Assembly: GCF_964340395.1 (NCBI RefSeq)
Contig: NC_135569.1
Coordinates: 12,639,019-12,703,018, forward strand
Length of the DNA: 64,000 nt
DNA from: Glandiceps talaboti
Taxonomy: Eukaryota; Hemichordata; Enteropneusta; Spengelidae
Direction: 5' to 3'
How positions within the stretch are numbered: position 1 is the stretch's first letter; the number at the start of each line of letters is the position of its first letter. A model generated the notes under the pieces. It was not told the origin of the DNA. It did not search any database and worked only from the letters and a program-made list of their open reading frames with translations. Below, one piece after another: positions 54,904 to 64,000 of the stretch. The position numbers and the translations under genes are program-made.

Positions 54904-55319
54904 AACAGATGAGCTATTTACATAAAGAGTTTACTATCCCTTGCACTACCAAATTAAATTGTGCCTGACACGTCCTAACTTGCTATTGTGCCAAAATGTT
55001 CATGCACCAAAATAACTTGCATATACAGTACTTTACACAGAATAGTTCACCAAAGTACTTACATCATACATCACGGAATGGTTCAATTCCCCCGGGGTCA
55101 ATTCCCAACTCACCTTTGAGCTCATCCTCGCAAACCACAGCCTCTTTTTACGGCACCGTCCAAAACATGCTGTTATTTCGCAGTGTTGCGGGAAAAATAA
55201 TAGCTCTAGTTTGCAAGAATGTGTCAAGCTGTTTACTTCTGTTTCATGTAGAACACAGGCAACTAATAAAGTTTGCCTTGATGTTGTTATTTGTTATATA
55301 AGCAATGTTTTTACTTATT

Positions 55320-57500
55320 TTTAAAAAATTATTTCCGTGTCTATATATTATAAGACTCCCTGAGAGCAAATTTCTATAATATTTGTACATAAAGTAAATG
55401 CAAATAAACTAAACTGAAAGCTAGACAGTTGATCCAGTAGACATAAATGTTTTTGTAGGTTTTTTTTGTTTTTTTTTGCCAAGCTCATTGACAATTATCA
55501 TCCCAATACTGCCCTCCCCCTGTGATAATGTGAGAATTATTTTGCCAGTATGTGGAATTATTTTGGAGATATGCCTAGCCTGTCATTAGAGCGTGCTCTA
55601 ATGAAACATTATTTTTTATTTGGTGAAAATGTTGAAAAACTAGCTTCTTCATGGCTCGGACTAAGGATAAGGCCCTTTGTAGGTGAACCAATTTATTTTT
55701 TTAGGCATCATATAAATGCCATTGTTACTCTCAGAGGGAGACACTATAAATTGGCTTGGCGGGCATACTGACATGCCATGCTATAGTCAACATATGTTGA
55801 CTATGTTTGTTATGTGTGTGTACTCGCATGTTTTTGAAAGTATGTTGTGATTTGCTCAATCTAAGGTCAGAGGTCAAATGAAGCAAACAGGTGTGTATTC
55901 ACATAGTTATTAAAGTTTCAAGTACTTGTCAATAGTGGTTTTTGACCTTGATGAGTCCATTCAACTCTATCTATCAAGTGTAATTATCAGCAATTGAAAA
56001 CATATGTTAACTTATGCTCAAAACTTGTCAACTGAGAAATTAACTTGTCCAGTCAATTAAGGTTTTTCGAGGTCGCAGAGCTGTGGTGAATAGTTAGGTG
56101 TGGAAGTGTGTGGTGTTGATATTAACTGCTCTATGGTAAAGTCATGTCTTTGGTAGTCTTGTCCTGATACACGTAAATCAGATACAGTAATAGTTACGAT
56201 TAACGCTTCCGCTCATTAAACCAAATTGGTGCATACCCAGACTGTGTTAATGAAAGCGGGTTGAAGGTTGATGATAACTGCTACAGTTGAGTCTTGTGTT
56301 AGCTAAATTTTGAACTTTTACCACAATATTTATTTTGTGGAAGTGGGTGGGGTTGATGTTAAACTGTTACTTACTTACTTTATGTTACTTGCTGGAATTT
56401 TGAACTTTTATATTTATTTTGTGGAAGTGGGTTGGGTTGATGCGGTTATTTCTTGTGTCATTCTCTGGAATTTTAAAACTTTCCTTTTTATGGAGGTTGA
56501 TGTAACATGTGTTGGGGAAGTTATACTTTGTTATTCTCTGAAAACTGACAACTTTAATATTTACATAATGAAAGTTGGTGAGGTTGACTTGAAATACCAG
56601 CAGTCAGGAATTTACTGATTGTTTATCTGTGAAAAATGAACTTTAATATTTACAATGTAAAGGTGGAGATAGTGACTCAATCAGTAACACCTAATAAAAA
56701 ATATGTGTGGTTCCATGTTGAGGACCTCCATAGAATGACTTGTGTGCCTTCCAAAAGTCTATACTTCTATACTTCTGCGGTATATCCATGGAAGGTTGTA
56801 GACAAAACCAGGGCTGTCATGATTATGTTCTGATGGCTCATAGCTTCATACACAAACTTACACGGACAAGCTATTTACACTTGCTTGATCACACTGCCAC
56901 CAGGCTTTAACACCTGTCATATACAGACTAGAAATTACATTATCTTGGTGGCCTAGCTGTCCTTTTTCTCCTTGAAATGGAGCATGGTCCCCAGACTAAG
57001 GAATCTATGCTATCTAGTTCAGCACTGAGTTTCCATAATTACTTATTGTTGCACACATTAATTAGTTTCTGACTTAGGTATGATTATTATAACATTATAT
57101 TAAATATTTTTATACCAGGTATATATATAACCTTTGATAAACTGTTTGTAGTAATATATTTTGTATTTTAAGCTCTAAAGAGTTCATTGACAAATGCAAC
57201 GATTTGAGAATAGCAGTTTGTATCACTCAAGTGTAACCATGGTAACAGAATGTGCCATGTTTCATGTCACACATTGAATCATAATTCTGGAAAACTACAT
57301 GTATGGTAGAATAAAATTTTGGTAGACTTACCTTCATACCACTCTTTATAATAATATAAAAAAAAGACACTGAAAAGATGGTGGATTTTCTTGAAGAGAA
57401 ACTTGTGAAGTTTTAGCATTTACAGTTTGCTAATTGTCCCCAAGAGGTACTTTTTTGTGAATGTGGAAAATTTGCTCTTTAAAACTATACATTGTCACAA
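55320..57500. other. No gene recognised
   Basis: An open frame at 55550-55771 (IRPFVGEPIYFFRHHINAIV region) has no recognised domain and no splice support. At 56310-56640 a loose repeat of TATTTATTTTGTGGAAGTGG and GGGTTGATG gives a repetitive frame. Both are left uncalled. Confidence 0.4.
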
Positions 57501-57600
57501 ACTAGACTAAGATATGTCATGTTGTTCAGCCCTATCAGACTTCTTAACCACAACTGCTGGCTGATAGCATGGCACAAATTACAGACTAGTTCATGACATG
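57490..57600 (+). repeat. Dispersed repeat F fragment
   Basis: GTTCAGCCCTATCAGACTTC, then TTAACCAC, recurs in the inverted-repeat element at 61773-61930. Confidence 0.65.
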
Positions 57601-57939
57601 ACTGAACAAATTTTGCAATTTATTTGGGACGAATAAAGATTATTGTTACAATAGACCAGTCTGTTTTGGTTCCTTTTTCAATTAAAAAATAACATATATT
57701 GTACAGTACTTTGCCAGTAAATATTTAGAGAAATTAAACACTGTCAAAATCTGGCAGCATCTCAAATAAAGTGAAGAGCATAAAATTTGAATCATTTGAA
57801 AAATTCCAAGTTATAACCCTGGACTTATCCTGTTGGTCTTGGTGTATTACGTACACCACTGAAAAAGGAAGGTGTGTTCCTGGAAATATGCACTTGAGTT
57901 GTTTGTTTGTTTACACCTGTGTTACCTGAAGGTTATGAA

Positions 57940-58720
57940 AAGTGAGATGCAAAGGTCATTGCAATATGATCTGATTTTAACTTTGTAGATTGCTTGCTGT
58001 AGTTTGAATCCAATAGCCGATTTCTCGGTTCCAAGATGCATTGCGCAAAAAAACGTCACGTTACATTTAGTCATGTTTTGTCTTTATATTACATTTGAAA
58101 TAACATTTTTATTGTGAAATGATGGAAAGACATGTTGACCGCTTTGATTACGAGTGATTTTATAGAACAAAGGCTAAACGTCATCAGTGACAGAGAGGGC
58201 TTTTACGAGCAGGGTACGGTCAGGTGACAACCATCCCCTTGAGTAGCGTGTGCAAACCCCTCAGCGTGTACACAGTACAATTTGTATGGAAAGACGCGCA
58301 ATACATCTTGGAACCAGCAACAGGTCTTATTTCAACTTTACAGATCACCTTCTGCTGTTAGAGCTTGGAACACTGAACTCGATCTGGCTATGCTCTGTTG
58401 AACATCCATCCAGGGGTAACTTGAGGTTATATCGGGGATGTCAAATCAATTTCCAGGACAGGGTTACACGTATAACATGCCGGCACAGTGAGGTAATGGG
58501 GAGACTGCAGATTGAATGTCAGATGCACTAGAAGTTAAAGCTGCCGTCCGTGAGATTCTGAAGTGGTATTTCTGTTTCGGAAACAGATCATTGCTCTAAG
58601 TCGTTAACTTGGCAAAGTTTAGACGTGTACTTTGCTGCCTAAAGTTGACTACGTAACAGCTGTAGTACTCTCAAATGACATTAACACCATGCTTAAGATT
58701 CTATACTTTCTTACAAATCG
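57940..58720 (+). other. Relatively GC-rich block, possible exon or promoter
   Basis: More CpG than its surroundings, with an open frame at 58250-58531 (an internal ATG gives MERRAIHLGTSNRSYFNF). No domain, no clear donor, no downstream exon recognised. Could be a first exon of a gene to the right; equally it could be a repeat. Confidence 0.25.
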
Positions 58721-59185
58721 GTCCACGATGGGATTAAAATGATTCAGTCATTTCAAGTTTTGTTTTTGTTTTCATGCAGTTGGTGCACAAACAACATATT
58801 ACATTGTTTGGTCACTTTAATAACAATATGTTTGTTTCAAACAACATTATGTCCATTTCAATCAACAATATGTTTATTTCAAACAACGTTATGTTTATTT
58901 CAAACAACTTTATGTTCGCCAAAAATACCATCACCTTTTTTTTGTGCGTTAAAAAATGTTTATCATCTATCTAGTGACCGTCTGATGAAATACATATACC
59001 TAGTCCAAGGTTTATAGGCTAAGAGTTCATTTCATTTTTGTATGCGTCAAAATAAGGATTACGTTCTTACTAAAAATGGAATTAAAAGAGGCAATGCTAT
59101 TTTTAAACTAAAACAGAGGGATTACATTTCTTGTGCGTCAGTTTTAAAAGGACACAGCCCCTAGTGTCAGTTGGAACCTGATACT

Positions 59186-59490
59186 GTCGTCATTTGTTTC
59201 TGAGTGGCTAAAGTCCTTGGGCAAGATTTGAACCACCAGTGTGCCTTCAACTCAGCTGTATAATTGGGGACCTGGTAGGATAGAGGTTGCAATGTGAATG
59301 CTGTAATCCTGAACCTGGTAGGATAGAGGTTGCTATGTGAATGCTTTAAACCTATGCGCTTATAAAGGCTACAATGGATGTTATGCTTCCCAGGTAGTTG
59401 AGGTATAAAGGTTGCTGTGCCATTTTAGGTCCATGCTTGGGAGGGGTAATTGTACAGTGCTTTGTACAGTGCTTTGAACAATGAGGAAAT
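59186..59490 (+). mobile_element. tRNA-derived SINE, 5'-truncated
   Basis: The same body as 53681-54041 (TGAGTGGCTAAAGTCCTTGG, GGGGACCTGGTAGGATAGAG, GTGCTTTG end). The CCTGGTAGGATAGAGGTTGC segment is tandemly duplicated inside this copy, and the terminal GTACAGTGCTTTG is also doubled. Confidence 0.8.
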
Positions 59491-60510
59491 AGATGAAAAA
59501 GTCACTTTATCATTATTTAATCAGTAAATAATGATAAAGGGACTTTTTAAAATCAAATTAAAAAAATTAATTTAAATTTTTAATTAAATTAATGAAATAA
59601 ATGTGTAAAATCTGCTAATAATACTAGGATAAGGATGGGAATGAATTCTAAACTAAAAGAAGTAGTCAAACAGATGTCGTGAGTTGAAATACATTAAAAG
59701 AATGAATAAATAATCACTGGGGACCACAAACATCTGTATAACTTATTCTGTCTACGGGTACAATTATCCGTACTAAAACTTGGAGATATGACCTAGTTTG
59801 TGGTGAGATTGTCTGACGTCATCCCTAAACGATTCCAAGTCATACTGTTCATAGACTGATTCACTTCCTGGCCTCCTTTTGGTTTTCATCAATACAAACC
59901 CTTTACTGGAAGTGATGATGGTGAAAACTCTAATTGTGCTGAAGTAGGGCACTAGAAGTCTCATTCACTAGCTAAATCAAATAATTTAAAGAGGTGATTT
60001 GCAAAGAAATTGAAGATTAAAAGTTCTTTAAAATAATACTGACTCAATTTATATGTTAAGAGGGTAATGTTAAGGTATTTCAAAGATGTACTAATGTGTG
60101 GAGTGAACTTAGTTTGGATACCAACGTGGTCTCTAAGTGAATGGAGGTGTAAATCGTAACGATACTGTATAGGAACTAGACTATTGATAAGTAGAATACA
60201 GTGTTCTACTTGTTACATGTAAGGAGAATACTATTACGCATAATTATAAAATTAAGTGAACTCCCAAATATGGTATCAAAAGTTTGTCTAGAGACTAAGT
60301 GTTTGAAGTGAATCTGAAGATCTATATTGGAGGTAAAGAGATCTTCTTAGCCTTAGATGACACACAAAGTTTAGTTGTGAATTGTGTTCAGTTTGTATAC
60401 ATGTATCTTAAATAGTTGTAAATTTTGTGGAATATCTATTGTTCTTTAGCAAGTATGGATTGATAGTGATCAAACAATTGAATTTCCATGACAGTTTAAA
60501 ATGTACATAG

Positions 60511-60702
60511 ATGTGATATAACTTACATTACACTGGTTTGAAATGTAATATAACTTGTATTACACTGCTTTGAAATGTAATATAACTTATATTACACTGG
60601 TTTGAAATGTAATATAACTTATATTACACTGGTTTGAAATGTAATATAACTTATATTACACTGGTTTGAAATGTAATATAACTTATATTACACTGGTTTG
60701 AA
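60511..60702 (+). repeat. 32-bp tandem repeat, 6 units, with internal palindrome
   Basis: Six units of exactly 32 bp. Each contains TGTAATATAACTTATATTAC, an almost perfect dyad, followed by ACTGGTTTGAAA. The first two units carry variants (ACTTACATT, ACTTGTATT) and the last four are almost identical, so expansion ran rightward recently. Confidence 0.93.
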
Positions 60703-61133
60703 ATGTATTGACTTCTCTTCTATGGGAACCTTGTGTATTAATTCTGATTAAACAAATGAATTTCTTTAACAGTTTTTCCCAGTCAGTTGAAAATATACAC
60801 TGACGTAACACAGTGTCTTAAATTTTAACAGGTTTGGAATGTATCAAATTCTCTTCTGTGGGAAACTATTTAGTCTAAAACTTGCATGCAACATCACACA
60901 TTAAAAGACCTTAAAAAAACTTAGATGATGGTCCATTGAGAAAGGAAAATATGCTCTCATATCTGGTAACTGTTCCTTTTAGAAGTTATACTAACCACTG
61001 TAATGGTAGTCAGTAGTTTTGATTTCAGGTTGGGCTGTATTTCATAGCATTGAAAGAATGTTTGAGTTGTTGAATGAAAAGACAAATGGATTTAGTTTAT
61101 TTTGAGAGCGTTTTGTACATTTTAAAGTAATTG

Positions 61134-61500
61134 AAGCAAATAGGGTGGGTTATGCTTGTTGTACTTTGTGGTGTAGAGTTAGAAACAGGTAAAAGAAAAT
61201 CCTGTCAATGAAACAATTACGGTGGGTTATGCTTGTGTGGTACTTTTTGTGGTGTAGATTTTAATAGGGACTTGTAAGTAAAAAAAATCCTGTCGTTGAA
61301 GTAGTTTGGATGGGTTATGTTTGTCGTACTTTGTGGTATAGAGCCTTAGGGACAAGTAAAAAAATCTCGCCATTGAAACAATTATGGTGGTTTATGCTTG
61401 TACTTTGTGGTGTAGAGTTGGAGGCAAGTTAGAAATTCAAGACATTTAGGCAGTTTAGATGGTTATGCTTGTGGTACTTTGTGGTGTAAATTTAGGCTTA
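61134..61500 (+). repeat. Degenerate 75-88-bp tandem repeat, 5 units
   Basis: Each unit has GGTTATGCTTG, GTACTTTGTGGTGTAGA and AATCCTGTC variants, with unequal spacing. An old tandem array; noncoding. Confidence 0.8.
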
Positions 61501-61772
61501 GAGACAAACACAAAGCCCAACACAAAAAAAAAGCCTGACATGTACGTCATTCGACAGCTTATCAGAGTGTTACGTATCGGCTTTGTAAGTCAACCTTGGA
61601 GTAACTGACAGGTATTTGTACTGGACAGTAGTAGCATATGTACACCTAGACTTTTTCAAGTCAACAGTATTGTGTTAATTGCAGTCGAGTGAACAAATTA
61701 TACTGATCATAATATCTGTGTGCTTTAATTTGTCTTTGTACAGATAGCGTATGTGTGTGTGAAGCTGCAAAG

Positions 61773-61930
61773 TACTGTACACTCTAGACTGTAAGATATG
61801 TTTCGTTGTTCAGCCCTATCAGACTTCTTAACCCTTTCACCACCGATTCCCAGTATTGCAGGAACACACAACACAATCGACTGCTGGTTGGTCGTGTAGC
61901 ATGAATGTCTATATCTTACAGACTATGTAC
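61773..61930. mobile_element. Inverted-repeat MITE, repeat F
   Basis: TGTACACTCTAGACTGTAAG pairs with CTTACAGACTATGTACA. The interior GTTCAGCCCTATCAGACTTC is shared with 57490-57600. Confidence 0.72.
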
Positions 61931-62299
61931 ACTTGTCACATTCAAGTCTGTGAAATTCTCCTAATTGTTTCTAGGAACTAAAGTATGTGAGCCTCGGGCA
62001 TTAAATGTCTTTTGTGAGATATATCCACAGATCTGTGGAGTTACATGTATTGCAAAGTCTTATAGACTTATTCAAGTCTACAAATCATCACTGATAGACT
62101 TAAACAATCATTGAAAATAATTCTAGTAATTTCACATTCTTGCAAGCCAATTTTTCTGCTGATGCAACAAAAAATAATGTTCTGGCTTAAACCTTAGACT
62201 AGAAAAAGATTGTATTTAGGATATGGATTTTCAAGTGGCCTGAGAGAAAGCTTGTATTATTTCCAATGAACTTTATTTAGATCTGCTTTTTATTTGTAT

Positions 62300-62401
62300 T
62301 TTGTGAGATAGTCTAGTGCCCAGGTATCCATGATACCCTGTCCTCTCTTCAACCGAGATCTTGAGATTTGATGCCACAGATAGCACTAGACTACTTTTGA
62401 G
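62300..62401. repeat. Foldback, TAGTCTAGTGC family
   Basis: GATAGTCTAGTGC on the left pairs with GCACTAGACTAC on the right. Related to the elements at 12690 and 28060. Confidence 0.65.
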
Positions 62402-62944
62402 ATAACCATGTGTGTGGAACTGTTGCAAAGTCCTGTTGGCTGCCACTTGTCAAGTCAATGTAGGATTCTTCGATATTGTATTCCAATGAACATATCTAGA
62501 TATAATGTGTGAGCTTAGCTTCCATTGTCTTTGGAAGATAGAAGGGGTTGGCTTGATTGGAATATATAGAGTGAGAATTTATTTTTTTATACCTATATCA
62601 AAAATGTACAAGCTAGTACAAGTAATACAAATAAGTACAGGTGCACATGAGATCTAATATTACTTTGGAACAGTTTTGTTTATATACAATTTATTTCAAT
62701 GTAAATATGATATGTGAATAGTATCTGGATATATACAATTCAACAAACATTACTCAGCTTAGAAATAAACATATATAACAAAGAACTATTCAATCCCAGG
62801 TTTTTGTGTTAGTGTTATCTTATCACAGCCATTAGGATCACATTATTTTCAGAATCAACTTTTTGGCACTACTGTCAGACAACTGTTCCTCACACCTAGA
62901 TTTTGATCTTACAGTAATCTGAACTAGATCTTTAAAGAAATGTT

Positions 62945-63200
62945 TGTAAGGTCAAAGAAAAAAAAAGAATTAGTTCTGGTCAGGAGAGTCTGTCTAAAAA
63001 TTTAAATAGTGTGACAGTGCTTTTTTTTTTTTTTTTTCTTTTTTTTAAAATAATACTCAACAAACCTGTCACTCAGTCTACTATTTATGGTAGTTACTGT
63101 TCTTTTTATTTACTACTTTCATTTACTTGTTCATGATTGGCTGTGCAGTTGTCTTCACTGAAGTAGGGAGGTTATTTTTGTGTTTCCCCATGGATCTGCA
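62945..63200 (+). repeat. Dispersed repeat D, copy 2
   Basis: Matches 6410-6720: AAAGAATTAGTTCTGGTC, TTCATGATTGGCT, GTTGTCTTCACTGAAGTAGG, GTTTCCCCA, in the same order. Confidence 0.75.
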
Positions 63201-63316
63201 GACTGCATGGGCTGGACAAACACAAAAATAAAGACCGTATTTAAGTGATGCACACACTGACCAGCAAAAATTCTCTTTTTTTTGGCCTAAGAATACATTT
63301 TTCTTGTACATATACA

Positions 63317-63339
63317 CCCCCCCCCCCCCCCCCCCCAAG
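63317..63339 (+). repeat. Poly-C tract
   Basis: An uninterrupted run of about 22 C. On the opposite strand this poly-G could form a quadruplex; it is also error-prone to sequence. Confidence 0.95.
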
Positions 63340-63747
63340 ATATAAATAAAAAAACGTACATTATACATTGCGGACTTTAATTTTAATAACAACTTTGTTA
63401 CACAAAATAGACACAACTTTCACATTACATTTTCATTACACCAAAGGAGCGTGACTTCTATAGAAAGTTTCAAACTTGAGATTATTTTTTGTTTACCACT
63501 GCTGCCATCCTAGTAGTCAGTTAGGTCACAATTGAAAATGTAAGTATGTGTACAATCTCCTTCACTGTTTACACTTCATTGAAAACGTGTTTGACTACAC
63601 AAAATAGTTAACATAACTACTTGTAATCCAAGGTTAAGAAGTAAATAACACGTTACATCATCTAGTTTGGAACACATCAAAACAAATATGTGCCAGATAG
63701 ATCCAATAAGGTTTGTACCATTCTAGAGATGCTGTCCATTGAGTTTG

Positions 63748-63895
63748 AATCTGAAGATCTCTTTACCCAATCAGATCTTCAGATTCAAATCTAAAGATGC
63801 CCAATCAGATTTTCAGATTCAAATCTGAAGATATCTTTACCCAATCAGATCTTCAGATTCAAACCCTATGGATAGTCTCTAGACTATGTTTGTCC
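63748..63895. repeat. Alternating palindromic repeat
   Basis: TTGAATCTGAAGATCT and AGATCTTCAGATTCAA alternate several times, separated by TTTACCCAATC. It ends with GATAGTCTCTAGACTATG of the TAGTCTAGA family. Able to form stacked hairpins. Confidence 0.8.
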
Positions 63896-64000
63896 TGACT
63901 GAGGTCACTTTTATAGCCTGGATGACAATTTTGCGACTTTTCAAAATTTTCTGTTACATGAGGGGAGAGGGGTGGGGGTAGCAAAGAATCTAGGCTATCT

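Noticed and set aside
55550-55771. 73-codon frame with complex composition
   Set aside because: No recognisable family or splice evidence.
58250-58531. 93-codon frame in a GC-richer block
   Set aside because: No domain, no splice partner, no repeat match that I can see; too little to call a gene.

Overview
This is nuclear DNA from an animal. It is AT-rich, with GT-AG introns, long microsatellites, tRNA-derived SINEs, LINE 3' ends and many small inverted-repeat elements. A marine invertebrate is likely, perhaps a non-vertebrate deuterostome, but the exact group is inference. No prokaryotic gene organisation, CRISPR array, or rRNA or functional tRNA gene is visible.

Layout. 0-7.9 kb is repeats: a SINE, a 68-bp and a 49-bp minisatellite, and a 1.1-kb direct duplication carrying palindromic foldback elements. 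7.9-9.0 kb holds an intronless gene for a secreted leucine-rich-repeat (LRR) protein (+). 9-24.7 kb is repeat-rich and largely gene-free (LINE ends, TTAA-flanked MITEs, TG microsatellite). 24.7-25.9 kb holds a second, related LRR gene (+). 27.2-37.6 kb (-) is the 5' half of the ELYS/AHCTF1 nucleoporin gene: one noncoding plus 13 coding exons, with all intron phases consistent (685 codons plus 1 nt). It encodes the N-terminal beta-propeller and the start of the helical region. The 3' half was not found.

38.0-43.9 kb (+), divergent from ELYS, is a multi-exon gene of an uncharacterised, probably transposase-derived family: N-terminal hydrophobic segment, Cys motifs, coiled coil, zinc ribbon, and a C-terminal domain with DGLP and GPGHEEMN signatures. 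Its last exon is broken by stops and frameshifts. 46.0-46.4 kb (-) is a small intronless gene for a stand-alone HIRAN-like domain. 46.6-64 kb is repeats with no convincing gene: SINEs, foldback elements and a 32-bp palindromic tandem array.

ELYS is a housekeeping gene (nuclear pore assembly on chromatin). The two LRR proteins look like extracellular recognition proteins. The HIRAN gene and the degenerate gene may be relics or domesticated parts of mobile DNA. No joint pathway is evident. The most notable items are the LRR pair with a shared non-standard C-terminal tail, the stand-alone HIRAN protein near a decayed transposase-like gene, the 62-bp perfect palindrome at the heart of a TTAA-flanked foldback family, and the abrupt loss of ELYS next to a 0.5-kb microsatellite.
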